64,000 bases of DNA from NCBI GenBank assembly GCA_965276665.1, contig OZ255620.1:620001-684000 (forward strand), given 5' to 3'. The stretch is from CAWGJC01 sp965276665 (GTDB lineage Bacteria > Pseudomonadota > Alphaproteobacteria > Acetobacterales > Acetobacteraceae). The notes beneath the pieces were generated by a model. It ran no database searches. It saw only the letters and a list, made by a program, of their open reading frames with translations, and was not told the origin of the DNA. Made by a program: the position numbers and the translations under genes. Positions 53,686-62,957 of the stretch are shown one piece after another (within the stretch, counting starts at the first letter, position 1; each line of letters opens with the position of its first letter).

Positions 53686-54653
53686 CGCCGCCGATCCGGC
53701 CAGATACCGTGCGGGCGGAACAGCATGATCAGCAGCAGCAGCACCGCGAAGACGAGCATGCGGTACGAGCCGAGACCGCGGAACACTTCGGGAAACACGG
53801 TCAGCACGATGGCGCCGATCGCCACACCGGGAATTTTCCCCATTCCGCCGAGCACCACACCGAGCAGGATCAGCGTCGATTGCGCGAAGCTGAACGTTTC
53901 CGGCGCGATCGCCGTCATCTTGCCGGCGTAGAAACTCCCGGCGACCGATGCGAACACCGCGCCGGTGATATAGGCGTAGAGCTTGACCGCCACGCGATTG
54001 ATGCCCATCGCCTCCGCGGCATCCTCGTCATGGCGAACATAGCGCCAGGCGCGCCCGATGCGGGAGAATTCGACGCGCGTGCTCACCACCCAGGCGATCA
54101 CCGCGAGGGCGAGGAAGGCGTAGTAGAATTCCGCGACGCTGTCGAAGCGCAGGCCGAGCAGATGCGGGCGCTCGATGCCGACGAGACCGCTCGCGCCGCC
54201 GGTGATCGACAGGTTGCGTGCCGCGATCCGTACCATCTCGCCGAACCCGAGCGTGACGATCGCGAGATAGTCGCTGCGCAGCCGGAGCGTCGGGCCGCCG
54301 ATGATCACGCCGGCGACCGCGGCGGCCGCCATCGCGGCCGGGATGCTCGCCCAGAAATTGACCCCGTAGCGCGTGGTGAGAATGCCGGTGGCATAGGCGC
54401 CGACCGCGAAGAACGCGGCATAGCCGAGATCGAGCAGCCCGGCATAGCCGACCACGATGTTGAGCCCGAGGCAGAGCACCACGTAGAGGAACGCGTTGCT
54501 CATCACCTCGAGCACGTAGTTGCTGACATGGCCCGGCACGCACATCAGGAGGCCGGTGATCGCCGCCCCGATCGCGAGCTTGCCGGCATGCGTCTTGGTC
54601 CAGTCCGGTCCGTCATCCGGTACACCGGGGCCGGCCGCGTTCCGCCCGCTCAC
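53682..54653 (-). CDS. livM: Branched-chain amino acid-type ABC transporter permease LivM
   Basis: A 323-residue permease with about nine membrane helices. LivM motifs are LGLNIVVGYAGLLDLGYAAFFAVGA-type sequence (residues about 62-86), GGPTLRLRSDYLAIVTLGFG, the GMGKIPGVAIGAIVL segment and a C-terminal LFRPHGIWP. The start is GTG at 54653 overlapping the livH stop (GTGA). The longer open frame running upstream to 55364 is a shadow of livH. Confidence 0.9.
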   Translation of the reverse strand: MSGRNAAGPGVPDDGPDWTKTHAGKLAIGAAITGLLMCVPGHVSNYVLEVMSNAFLYVVLCLGLNIVVGYAGLLDLGYAAFFAVGAYATGILTTRYGVNFWASIPAAMAAAAVAGVIIGGPTLRLRSDYLAIVTLGFGEMVRIAARNLSITGGASGLVGIERPHLLGLRFDSVAEFYYAFLALAVIAWVVSTRVEFSRIGRAWRYVRHDEDAAEAMGINRVAVKLYAYITGAVFASVAGSFYAGKMTAIAPETFSFAQSTLILLGVVLGGMGKIPGVAIGAIVLTVFPEVFRGLGSYRMLVFAVLLLLIMLFRPHGIWPDRRR

Positions 54654-55564
54654 ATCCTCTCCACCTCGGCCCGGCCGAGCAGCCCGGTCGGGCGGAACAC
54701 CAGCAGCAGGATGAGGATGGCAAAGACGAACACGTCCTTCCATGCGGTCCCGACCATCGGGATCTGCGTGCCGAAGGCTTCCAGCAGGCCGAGCACGAGG
54801 CCGCCGAGCATGGCGCCCGGAATGCTGCCGATGCCGCCGATCACCGCCGCGGTGAAGGCCTTCAACCCGATCAGGAAGCCCATGAAGTAATAGATGCTGC
54901 CGTAATACACGCCCGCCATCACGCCGGCGGCGGCGGCGAGCGCGGAGCCGATGAAGAAGGTGAGCGCGATCATCCGGTTCACGTCGATGCCCATCAGCCG
55001 GCAGGCATCCGGGTCGATCGCGATGGCGCGCATCGCCTTGCCGATCATCGTGCGGCTGACAAAGAGCTGCATCAGCAGCATCAATACCAGCGCCGCGACC
55101 ACCAGCACGGTCTGCGTCCAGGTCACGTGGACGTTGCCGACATCGAACCCGTCGAAATCGAGATCGGTGTTGAACGCCTGGAACTGGCCGCCGGTCAGCG
55201 CGAGCGCGCCGTTGCTGAGCACCATCGAGACGGCCAGCGCGGTAATCAGGATCGAGAGCCGCGGCGCGGCGAGCATCGGCCGGTAAGCGACGCGCTCGAT
55301 CAGCATGCCGAGGCAGCCGACCGCGAGCATGCTGCACGCCATGGCGACGGCGATGCCGAGCCATCCCGCACCCAGCACCGGCGAGACCAGGGAGAGCACG
55401 AGGAAGCCGGCGAACGCGCCGGTCATGTAGATGTCGCCATGCGCGAAGTTCAGCAGCTTGATGATGCCGTAGACCATCGTGTAGCCGAGGGCGACCAGCG
55501 CGTAGAAGGAGCCGAGGATCAGCCCGTTCGCGAGCTGCTGCAGCAGGATGTCGGAAAGATCCAT
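54650..55564 (-). CDS. livH: Branched-chain amino acid-type ABC transporter permease LivH
   Basis: A 304-residue permease beginning MDLSDILLQQLANGLILGS and containing ALGYTMVYGIIKLLNFAHGD, the hallmark of LivH. RAIAIDPDACRLMGIDVNRM and FGIGSIPGAML-like GGIGSIPGAMLGG follow, and it ends VFRPTGLLGRAEVERM. About eight helices are visible. It follows the binding-protein gene by 25 bases. Confidence 0.92.
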   Translation of the reverse strand: MDLSDILLQQLANGLILGSFYALVALGYTMVYGIIKLLNFAHGDIYMTGAFAGFLVLSLVSPVLGAGWLGIAVAMACSMLAVGCLGMLIERVAYRPMLAAPRLSILITALAVSMVLSNGALALTGGQFQAFNTDLDFDGFDVGNVHVTWTQTVLVVAALVLMLLMQLFVSRTMIGKAMRAIAIDPDACRLMGIDVNRMIALTFFIGSALAAAAGVMAGVYYGSIYYFMGFLIGLKAFTAAVIGGIGSIPGAMLGGLVLGLLEAFGTQIPMVGTAWKDVFVFAILILLLVFRPTGLLGRAEVERM

Positions 55565-55589
55565 CGGCCGCCCGCTGCGCGGGGCGGCG

Positions 55590-56714
55590 TCAGCTCGACG
55601 CCGCCTTGAACAGCGTCCATTTGCCGCCCTTGCCGATAAGCACGACGAAATTGCTGCGGTTGAGCGTGTTCTTCGGCGTGAAGGTGACCGGGCCGGAGAT
55701 GCCGGGAAACGCCTTCGTCGCCTGCAGCGCCGCCACCACCTTCGCCTTGTCGGCCGAGCCGGCCCGCTTCATCGCATCCGCCAGCAGATCGATACCGTCA
55801 TAGGTGAGCGCGGAATACGGGCCGGGATCCTGGTGGAACGCCTTCTTGTAGTCGGCTGCGAAGGTTTTCGCGTTCGGCAAGGTGTCGACCGTCGGGTTGG
55901 CGAGCAGCATCGTGCCCTCGGCGCCCTTGCCGGCGATCTCGAACACCTTGGGCGAGTTGCTGCCGTCGCCGAGCAGGATCTTGCCGCGATATCCGGCCTG
56001 GCGGAGCTGCTTGATGAGCAGCGCCGCGTCATCGTAATAGGCGGTCCAGAACACCGCGTCCGGACGCTCGGATTTGATGCGCGTCACCAGCGCGGAGAAA
56101 TCCTGCTCGCCCTTGTTCACCACCTCGTTGCCAACGAGCTGGCCGCCCGAAGCGGGCCACGCATCGGCGGTGAGTTTCGCGAGATCGGCGGAATAGGCGT
56201 CGCCCTCGTTCACCACGGCGAGCCGCTTCACGCCGTCGGATTTCAGCAGACCGACCGCCGTCTTCACCTGGTCGTCGCCGGTGCTGTTGACGAGGAACGC
56301 ATCGCCCGGATCCGCATCCACCAGCTTCGTCGAGTTCGCCGCGGTGATCACGAAAGGCAGCCCGGCATCGCCGAACACTTTCAGCGTCGGCAGGGTCGCG
56401 CCCGAGCAATACCCGCCGACGACCGCGGCGACGCCCTGGGAGACGAGCTTGCTCGCCGCCGAGACCGCCTGTTGCGGGTCGCAGGCATCATCCTGCACAT
56501 CCAGCACCAGCTTGCCGCCGAGCACGCCGCCATGCGCGTTGATCTCGTTCGCCGCGAGCTGCGCCGCGTTCGCCATGTCGCGGCCATCGGTCGCCTGCGA
56601 GCCGGTGGTCGGCACGAGAATGCCGAGCGTGATGTCCGCCGCCCGGGCCTGGGCGATGGAAAGCGCGAGCGCGGCGGCGAGCGTCGCACCGGCAAGGGTC
56701 GTCCGTTTCGACAT
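55590..56714 (-). CDS. Branched-chain amino acid-type ABC transporter substrate-binding protein (LivJ-like)
   Basis: A 374-residue periplasmic receptor with signal MSKRTTLAGATLAAALALSI cleaved near ARAADI. Family features are LGILVPTTGSQATDGRDMAN, the Cys pair around DDACDPQQAV and GGYCSGATLPTL, and VVNEGDAYSADLA at the hinge. The ATG at 56714 was chosen for its signal peptide and the upstream GGGGAGAA; the frame extends to 56792. It is the first gene of the Liv operon. The nearby 2-aminobenzoyl-CoA genes make an aromatic carboxylate ligand conceivable, which is inference. Confidence 0.88.
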   Translation of the reverse strand: MSKRTTLAGATLAAALALSIAQARAADITLGILVPTTGSQATDGRDMANAAQLAANEINAHGGVLGGKLVLDVQDDACDPQQAVSAASKLVSQGVAAVVGGYCSGATLPTLKVFGDAGLPFVITAANSTKLVDADPGDAFLVNSTGDDQVKTAVGLLKSDGVKRLAVVNEGDAYSADLAKLTADAWPASGGQLVGNEVVNKGEQDFSALVTRIKSERPDAVFWTAYYDDAALLIKQLRQAGYRGKILLGDGSNSPKVFEIAGKGAEGTMLLANPTVDTLPNAKTFAADYKKAFHQDPGPYSALTYDGIDLLADAMKRAGSADKAKVVAALQATKAFPGISGPVTFTPKNTLNRSNFVVLIGKGGKWTLFKAASS

Positions 56715-56806
56715 TCCCGTTCTCCCCATATACTCGGAACCTAGGAAGGTTGGGCGGCCGCCGTCAAATACTTGCGCCGCCGCCAACGCCATCGAGGGAA
56801 CGCCGG

Positions 56807-57910
56807 ATGAAAATCAGCCGCATCGCCGCCTTTCAGGTGGATTTGCCCCTGCACGAGGGCAGCTATAACTGGTCCGGCGGCAAATCGGTGTCGGTGTTCG
56901 ACAGCACGGTGGTGCGGATCGAGACCGATGTCGGGCTCGCGGGCCATGGCGAGGTGTGCCCGCTGGGTCCGGCCTATCTGCCTGCCTATGCGGCCGGCGT
57001 GCGCGCCGGCCTCGCGGAACTCGCCCCGCAACTGCTCGGCGAGGATCCGCGCCGCACGGTTCCGCTGCACCGCCGCATGGAGGCGCTGCTCAAGGGCCAT
57101 GCCTACGTGAAATCCGCGATCGACATGGCGTGCTGGGACATTCTCGGGCAGGCCTCCGGGCAGTCGATCGCCACCCTGCTCGGTGGGCGGGACGGCGAGG
57201 CGGTCGAGCTCTATCGCGCGATCTCGCAGGAGGCGCCGGAGCGCATGGCGGAGAAGGTCGCGGGCTATCGCGCGGAGGGCTACACGAAATTCCAGCTCAA
57301 GGTCGGCGGCGATCCCGACACCGATATCGACCGCATCCGCGCGGTGCGCGCGCGCCTCGCGCCGGGCGAGGTGCTGGTGGCGGATGCGAATACCGGCTGG
57401 CTGCCGCACCAGGCGGCGCGCGTGGTTCGCGCGGTGGCCGATCTCGACGTCTATATCGAGCAGCCCTGCCTCACCTACGAGGAATGCCTCGGCATCCGGC
57501 GCCGCACCTCGCATCCCTTCGTGCTCGACGAATCGGTGGACAGCATCCCGATGCTGCTGCGCGCCCATGCGGACGGCGCGATGGATGTCGTCAACATCAA
57601 GATCAGCAAGCTCGGTGGCCTGACAGTGGCCCGGCAGGTGCGCGATCTCTGCGTGGCGATGGGGGTTGCGATGACGATCGAGGATAGCTGGGGCGGCGAT
57701 ATCGCGACCGCGGCGATCGCGCATCTCGCGCACAGCACGCCGGAACCGCTGCGTTTCTCCGCGACCGATTTCAACAGCTATGTCACGGTGAAGATCGCCG
57801 ACGGCGCACCCCGCCGCGAGAACGGTTTTATGCGCGCGCCGGAGGGCGCCGGGCTCGGCGTGGCGCCGATCGCGGCGGCGCTCGGCGAGCCGGTGCTCGA
57901 CGTACGGTAG
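56807..57910 (+). CDS. Enolase-superfamily dehydratase/epimerase, cis-3-hydroxy-L-proline dehydratase-like
   Basis: A 367-residue enolase-superfamily enzyme of the muconate-lactonizing-like group. Metal ligands are Asp193 (VADANTGW), Glu218 (YIEQPC) and Asp241 (VLDESV). Lysines Lys165 (FQLKVGG) and Lys265/Lys268 (NIKISKLGG) flank the site as acid/base residues. The N-terminal loop EGSYNWSGGKSV matches the signature I associate with cis-3-hydroxyproline dehydratases and hydroxyproline-betaine epimerases; this is from memory. The ATG at 56807 starts the capping domain. It is divergent from the Liv operon by 92 bases and converges on the monooxygenase gene at one base. Confidence 0.75.
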   Translation: MKISRIAAFQVDLPLHEGSYNWSGGKSVSVFDSTVVRIETDVGLAGHGEVCPLGPAYLPAYAAGVRAGLAELAPQLLGEDPRRTVPLHRRMEALLKGHAYVKSAIDMACWDILGQASGQSIATLLGGRDGEAVELYRAISQEAPERMAEKVAGYRAEGYTKFQLKVGGDPDTDIDRIRAVRARLAPGEVLVADANTGWLPHQAARVVRAVADLDVYIEQPCLTYEECLGIRRRTSHPFVLDESVDSIPMLLRAHADGAMDVVNIKISKLGGLTVARQVRDLCVAMGVAMTIEDSWGGDIATAAIAHLAHSTPEPLRFSATDFNSYVTVKIADGAPRRENGFMRAPEGAGLGVAPIAAALGEPVLDVR

Positions 57911-57911
57911 G

Positions 57912-59027
57912 TTACTCTCGCAGCCCGGCCTCGCGCAGCAGCGGCAGCACGCCGTCGATGAAAAACGGCAGCTCGGCGGCGAAATTGCAGAAGGAGATGG
58001 TGGTGCCGGCGAACCCCGCTTCGCTGATCCGCGCCATCTCGTCGGCGATCCGGCGCGGCGTGCCGACCAGCGGATAGGTGCCCGCACCGGCGGCGAAGCG
58101 CTTGCGGTGCAGCCGGTACGCCGCCTCGTCATGCGAGGAGGAGTGCTTCTCCTTTTGCGCCATGTAGAAATCGAGGCTGGCATCATCCGCCATCCTGACC
58201 GCGTAATGCTCGTAGTAATCCTCGGCCTCGGCCTGGGTCGGTCGGCAGACGACGTGGCAGGTGGTGAACACGCCGACCTGCCGCCCCGCCGCCGCGGCGC
58301 GCGCGCGCATGTCGATGATGTTGGCCTCGCCGGATTCGATCGTGGTGAAGGTGGTGAACAGGAAATCCGCCGCCATGGCCGCGAAATCCCGCCCGGTCGG
58401 CGAGAAGGCCGCGTTCAGCGTCACCGGCCGCGGGCGCTGCACCGGCAGCGGCAGGCTGGAGGCGGATTTCAGATGGTAGAATTTTCCGTCATGATCGAAG
58501 GGCGGCCCGCCGGCATAGAGGCGTTCCATCACCTGCGCCCATTCGAGCCCCTGCGCGTAGCGGTCGTCCGGCATGGTCAGGCCGAACAGCGCGAATTCCT
58601 CGGGATTCCAGCCGCAGACGATGTTGAGCCCGGCGCGGCCGCCCGAGACGTGATCGACCGTCGCCAGCGCCTTGGCCGCGAAGACCGGATGCACCATCGG
58701 CACGTGCACCGTCGCGAACAGCGCGATGTCCCGGGTGATGCCGGCGAGGCCGGCCGCGAAGGTCAGGGTCTCGAAACTCCATTCGCGGCTGTTCATCTCG
58801 CCGCCGAACCCTTTCCAGCGGGCGATCGGCAGGAAGAACTCGATCCCGGCGCGGTCGGCCATCTGCGCCACCGCCACCACCTCGTCCCAACGCGCCGACC
58901 AGCGTTCGGGGACACGGGTGAGCGTCAGGCCGCCATCGGCATTGGCCGAGAAGATGCCGAGCTTGAACCGGTTCGGCCCGTGCATCGGATGCACCCGCGC
59001 TGCCGCTTCGGCCACGCCATCCGCCAT
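57912..59027 (-). CDS. Luciferase-like FMN-dependent monooxygenase, RutA/SfnG-like
   Basis: A 371-residue flavin-dependent oxidoreductase. Core stretches are FKLGIFSANADGGLTLTRVP, FFLPIARWKGFGGEMNSREW, ATVDHVSGGRAGLNIVCGWN (residues about 122-141) and LVGTPRRIADEMARISEAGF. The WKGFGG and GWNPEE signatures place it near pyrimidine oxygenase RutA, dimethylsulfone monooxygenase SfnG and SsuD. The substrate is unknown. It is divergent from the 2-aminobenzoyl-CoA operon across a 74-base region with two dyads. No flavin reductase is adjacent. Confidence 0.8.
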   Translation of the reverse strand: MADGVAEAAARVHPMHGPNRFKLGIFSANADGGLTLTRVPERWSARWDEVVAVAQMADRAGIEFFLPIARWKGFGGEMNSREWSFETLTFAAGLAGITRDIALFATVHVPMVHPVFAAKALATVDHVSGGRAGLNIVCGWNPEEFALFGLTMPDDRYAQGLEWAQVMERLYAGGPPFDHDGKFYHLKSASSLPLPVQRPRPVTLNAAFSPTGRDFAAMAADFLFTTFTTIESGEANIIDMRARAAAAGRQVGVFTTCHVVCRPTQAEAEDYYEHYAVRMADDASLDFYMAQKEKHSSSHDEAAYRLHRKRFAAGAGTYPLVGTPRRIADEMARISEAGFAGTTISFCNFAAELPFFIDGVLPLLREAGLRE

Positions 59028-59101
59028 GCCGTTTCCTCCCTCCCTTGTAAGCCAGCACTTACTTCGGATATGAACTTTTGACCAGTCAAGGAAGTCGGGC
59101 C
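59028..59101. promoter_or_regulatory. Divergent regulatory region with two short dyads
   Basis: GTAAG (59047-59051) and CTTAC (59058-59062) form an inverted repeat with a 6-base spacer. TTGAC (59078-59082) and GTCAA (59085-59089) form another around CA. The second overlaps the AAGGAAG ribosome-binding region of the plus-strand operon. The sequence TTGACCAGTCAA is the size of a typical TetR or GntR half-site pair. The regulator is unknown. Confidence 0.5.
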
Positions 59102-61393
59102 ATGCGGATCGTGTGCGTCGGTGGCGGGCCGGCCGGCCTCACCTTCGCGATCCTGATGAAGCAACGGGATCCGGCGCACCGGATCACCGTCCATGAGCGC
59201 AACCGCCCGGGCGACACGTTCGGCTGGGGCGTCGTGTTCTCCGACGAGACGTTGCGCAACCTGAAGCAGAGCGACCCGGAGACCGAGGCGCGCATCAGCG
59301 GCAGCTTCGCGCATTGGGACGATATCGACGTGCATTTCAAGGGGCGCGTGCTGCGCTCCGGCGGCCATGGTTTCTGCGGCATCGGGCGGAAGCATCTGCT
59401 CACCATCCTGCAGGAGCGCGCGAAGTCGCTTGGCGTTGAACTCGTCTTCGAGAGCGAGGTCCCGGATGCGGCCCGTTTCGCCGATGCCGATCTCACCGTC
59501 GCGTCGGACGGCGTCAACAGCCTGACGCGCGCGCGCCACGCGGCGGATTTCGCGCCCTCGATCGACGTTCGGCCGAACCGCTTCATCTGGCTCGGCACGC
59601 ACCGGCTGTTCGAGGCCTTCACCTTCATCTTCGTCGAGACCGAATGGGGCTGGTTCCAGGCGCACGCCTACCGGTTCAACGAGACCACCTCCACCTTCAT
59701 CGTCGAGACGCGCGAGGAAAGCTGGCGCGGCGCCGGGCTCGCCGCGATGGATGCCGGTGCCTCGATCGCCTTCTGCGAGCGACTGTTCGCGCCCTGGCTC
59801 GACGGGCATCGGCTGATGACGAATGCGCGGCATCTGCGCGGCAGCGCCTGGATCAATTTCAACCGCGTCTCCAACGCGCATTGGACCCGCGGCAATCTCG
59901 TGCTGATGGGGGATGCGGCGCATACCGCGCATTTCTCCATCGGCTCGGGCACCAAGCTCGCGATCGAGGATGCGATCGGGCTTGCCGATGCGTTCGGCCG
60001 GCACGGGACGGACGTGCCGGCGGCGCTCGCCGAATACGAGGCGGAGCGGCGGGTGGAGGTGCTGAAGATCCAATCCGCCGCGCGCAACTCCACCGAATGG
60101 TTCGAGAATGTCGCGCGCTACGCGGCGCTCGAGCCCGAGCAATTCGCCTATAGCCTGCTCACCCGCAGCCAGCGCGTCAGCCACGACAATCTGCGATTGC
60201 GTGACGCGAGCTATCTGCGCGGGATGGAGGGATGGCTCGCGGCGCGCTCCGGCAACGAGACGGCGAACGCGCCGCCGCCGCCGATGTTCCTGCCGTTCCG
60301 GCTGCGCGACATGCGGCTGGACAACCGCATCGTCGTCTCGCCGATGGCGACCTACAGCGCGAGCGATGGCATGCCGACCGATTTCCACCTCGTGCATTAC
60401 GGCGCGCGCGCGCTGGGCGGCGCCGGCCTCGTCTTCACCGAGATGACCTGCGTGACGCCGCAGGGCCGCATCACGCCCGGCTGCCCCGGTCTCTACACCG
60501 ATGCGCAGATGCAAGCCTGGGCGCGCATCGTCGATTTCGTGCATGCGCAGTCGAACGCGAAGATCTGCCTGCAGCTCGGCCATTCCGGCCCGAAAGGCTC
60601 GACGCGGATCGGTTGGGAAGGCATGGACGAGCCGCTCGCCGACGACAATTGGGAGTTGCTCGCCCCATCGGCCTTGCGCTGGAGCCCGGCCAATGCGCTG
60701 CCGCGGGCGATGGACCGCGCCGACATGGACCGCGTGCGTGATGCGTTCGCGGCGGCGACGCGCCGCGGCGCGGAGGCCGGGTTCGACATGCTCGAACTGC
60801 ACGCGGCGCACGGTTATCTGCTTTCCGCCTTCATCTCGCCGTTGAGCAACCGGCGCGACGACGAGTATGGCGGCAGTCTCGAGAACCGGCTGCGCTTTCC
60901 GCTGGACGTGTTCCGCGCGATGCGCGAGGCATGGCCCGCGCGCAAGCCGATGTCGGTGCGCGTCTCGGCGACCGACTGGGTGGAGGGCGGCATCACCGCC
61001 GCCGATGCGGTGGAGATCGCGCGCGCCTTCCGTGATGCGGGTGTCGACCTGGTTGACGTCTCCGCCGGGCAGACCTCGATTGAGGCGAAGCCGGTGTACG
61101 GGCGGATGTTCCAGACCCCGTTCTCCGACCGCATCCGCAACGAGGTCGGCATCGCGACGATGGCGGTCGGCAACATCACCGAGCCCGACCATCTGAATTC
61201 GATCATCGCCGCCGGACGCGCCGATCTCTGCGCGCTGGCGCGGCCGCATCTCTGCGACCCGCAATTCGCGCTGCATGCCGCCGCGGTGCAGGGTTATGGC
61301 GCGCAGGCCTGGCCGAAGCAGTATCTCGCCGGCAAGGCTCAGCTCGAACGCCGGGTCGGCCGCGACACGCCCGAAATCGCCGTGGTGATATGA
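59102..61393 (+). CDS. Bifunctional 2-aminobenzoyl-CoA (or salicylyl-CoA) monooxygenase/reductase
   Basis: A 763-residue fusion. Residues 1 to about 390 are a class A flavin monooxygenase: GGGPAGLTFA dinucleotide motif near residue 7 and the FAD-binding LMGDAAHTAHFSIGSGTKLA. From about residue 395 an old-yellow-enzyme domain follows: PFRLRDMRLDNRIVVSPM, QLGHSGPKGSTR and the NRRDDEYGGSLENR motif. This architecture is known from 2-aminobenzoyl-CoA monooxygenase/reductase and salicylyl-CoA 5-hydroxylases, which hydroxylate and then reduce the ring. The ATG at 59102 starts at the Rossmann strand. Downstream SDR, hydratase and dehydrogenase genes are coupled. Confidence 0.88.
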   Translation: MRIVCVGGGPAGLTFAILMKQRDPAHRITVHERNRPGDTFGWGVVFSDETLRNLKQSDPETEARISGSFAHWDDIDVHFKGRVLRSGGHGFCGIGRKHLLTILQERAKSLGVELVFESEVPDAARFADADLTVASDGVNSLTRARHAADFAPSIDVRPNRFIWLGTHRLFEAFTFIFVETEWGWFQAHAYRFNETTSTFIVETREESWRGAGLAAMDAGASIAFCERLFAPWLDGHRLMTNARHLRGSAWINFNRVSNAHWTRGNLVLMGDAAHTAHFSIGSGTKLAIEDAIGLADAFGRHGTDVPAALAEYEAERRVEVLKIQSAARNSTEWFENVARYAALEPEQFAYSLLTRSQRVSHDNLRLRDASYLRGMEGWLAARSGNETANAPPPPMFLPFRLRDMRLDNRIVVSPMATYSASDGMPTDFHLVHYGARALGGAGLVFTEMTCVTPQGRITPGCPGLYTDAQMQAWARIVDFVHAQSNAKICLQLGHSGPKGSTRIGWEGMDEPLADDNWELLAPSALRWSPANALPRAMDRADMDRVRDAFAAATRRGAEAGFDMLELHAAHGYLLSAFISPLSNRRDDEYGGSLENRLRFPLDVFRAMREAWPARKPMSVRVSATDWVEGGITAADAVEIARAFRDAGVDLVDVSAGQTSIEAKPVYGRMFQTPFSDRIRNEVGIATMAVGNITEPDHLNSIIAAGRADLCALARPHLCDPQFALHAAAVQGYGAQAWPKQYLAGKAQLERRVGRDTPEIAVVI

Positions 61394-62142
61394 GCGGGGC
61401 GCTTGCCGGCAAACGCGCGCTCGTCACCGGCGGCGCGAAGGGGATCGGCCGCGCCATCGCCGACCGGCTCACGGCCTGCGGCGCGAGCCTGACGCTGCTC
61501 GGCCGCGACGGCGCGGCGCTGCGTGCGGCCGGCGACGCTCTGGGCGCGCATCATCTCGTCGCGGATGTCACGGATCACGCGGCGCTCGGCCAGGCGATCG
61601 AGACGGCGGGGCCGTTCGACATTCTGGTGAACAATGCCGGGGGCGCCACCTCGCGGCCCTTCGTCGAGAGCGATGTGGCAGAATTTCAGGCGATGCTGTC
61701 GCTCAACCTGCTTTCCGCGGTCGCGGGAAGCCGCGCCGTGCTGCCCGGGATGATCGCGCGCGGCTGGGGCCGCATCGTGACGATCGCAAGCACCGCCGGG
61801 TTGAAAGGCTATGCCTACACCACCGCCTATTGCGCGGCGAAACATGCGGTGATCGGGCTGACCCGCGCGCTCGCGCTGGAAACCGCGCAGAGCGGCGTCA
61901 CCGTCAATGCGGTCTGCCCCGGCTTCACCGACACCGATCTGGTGCGCCGGGCGACCGAGGTGATCGTGCGGCGCACCGGCCGCACCGAGCAGGCGGCGCG
62001 GGATGCGCTCGCGCGCAGCAATCCGCAGAACCGGCTGATCCAGCCTGTCGAAATCGCCGAGACCGTGATTTTTCTATGTGGCGCGCAGGCCGCGGGGATC
62101 ACCGGCCAGTCGCTGGCGCTCGCCGGCGGAGAGGTGATGTGA
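61390..62142 (+). CDS. Short-chain dehydrogenase/reductase
   Basis: A 250-residue SDR with the cofactor motif TGGAKGIGRA (residues 14-23), NNAGG, the catalytic Ser in TIASTAGLKG and the YxxxK pair (AYCAAKHA). GGEVM ends the protein. It starts inside the stop of the monooxygenase/reductase (ATGA) and its stop shares a base with the next ATG. In 2-aminobenzoyl-CoA clusters such an SDR acts on the ring hydroxyl or ketone; the exact step here is inferred from position. Confidence 0.85.
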   Translation: MSGALAGKRALVTGGAKGIGRAIADRLTACGASLTLLGRDGAALRAAGDALGAHHLVADVTDHAALGQAIETAGPFDILVNNAGGATSRPFVESDVAEFQAMLSLNLLSAVAGSRAVLPGMIARGWGRIVTIASTAGLKGYAYTTAYCAAKHAVIGLTRALALETAQSGVTVNAVCPGFTDTDLVRRATEVIVRRTGRTEQAARDALARSNPQNRLIQPVEIAETVIFLCGAQAAGITGQSLALAGGEVM

Positions 62143-62957
62143 TGTCGATTGATCCGGCCGACTACAAAGCCGAGCAGTTTCTCTGGAGCATCGACGGCAA
62201 GGTCGCGACGATCACGCTCAACCGGCCGGAACGCAAGAACCCCCTCACCTTCGAGAGCTATGCCGAACTCCGAGACCTGTTCCGCGCGCTCTCGCATGCG
62301 CCCACGATCAAGGCGGTGGTGATCACCGGTGCGGGCGGGAATTTCTGCTCGGGCGGGGACGTGTTCGAGATCATCGAGCCGCTCACCCGCATGGCGATGC
62401 CGGAATTGCTCGCCTTTACCCGGATGACCGGAGATCTGGTGCGCGCGATGCGCGCCTGCCCGCAGCCCGTTTTCGCCGCGGTCGAGGGCGTGTGCGCGGG
62501 CGCGGGTGCGATCATCGCGATGGCGTCGGATCTGCGCTATGCCAGCGCGTCGAGCCGCACCGCCTTCCTGTTCACCCGCGTCGGGCTTGCCGGCTGCGAC
62601 ATGGGCGCTTGCGCGATCCTGCCGCGGCTGATCGGTCAGGGCCGAGCCTCTGAATTGCTGTTCACCGGCCGTGCGATGAGCGGGGATGAAGGCGCGGCCT
62701 GGGGATTCTTCAATACGCTGCTGCCGGAAGGCGAGGTTCTGGCCCATGCGCTGGCACAGGCGGCGCGGATCGCGGACGGCCCGAGTTTTGCGCATGGCGT
62801 GACGAAGACGATGCTGCATCGCGAATGGTCGATGGATCTCGACACGGCGATCGAGCAGGAGGCGCAGGCGCAGGCGCTCTGCATGGCGACACAGGATTTC
62901 CGCCGCGCCTTCGAGGCTTTCGCGGCCAGGCGGAAGCCGGAATTCCGGGGCGATTGA
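62142..62957 (+). CDS. Enoyl-CoA hydratase/isomerase family protein
   Basis: A 271-residue crotonase-fold enzyme. Oxyanion-hole loops are NFCSGGDVFEII and EGVCAGAGAIIAMASDL. The family segment RVGLAGCDMGACAILPRLIG, with GCDMGA in place of the usual glutamate-bearing sequence, suggests a variant active site. It starts at ATG 62142 (TGATG overlap) and ends sharing a base with the next start. In this operon it could hydrate or hydrolyse the ring-derived CoA ester. Confidence 0.85.
   Translation: MSIDPADYKAEQFLWSIDGKVATITLNRPERKNPLTFESYAELRDLFRALSHAPTIKAVVITGAGGNFCSGGDVFEIIEPLTRMAMPELLAFTRMTGDLVRAMRACPQPVFAAVEGVCAGAGAIIAMASDLRYASASSRTAFLFTRVGLAGCDMGACAILPRLIGQGRASELLFTGRAMSGDEGAAWGFFNTLLPEGEVLAHALAQAARIADGPSFAHGVTKTMLHREWSMDLDTAIEQEAQAQALCMATQDFRRAFEAFAARRKPEFRGD

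Noticed and set aside
58925..61276. Minus-strand open frame of 783 codons
   Set aside because: It is antisense to the monooxygenase/reductase fusion, whose FAD and old-yellow-enzyme motifs are unmistakable.
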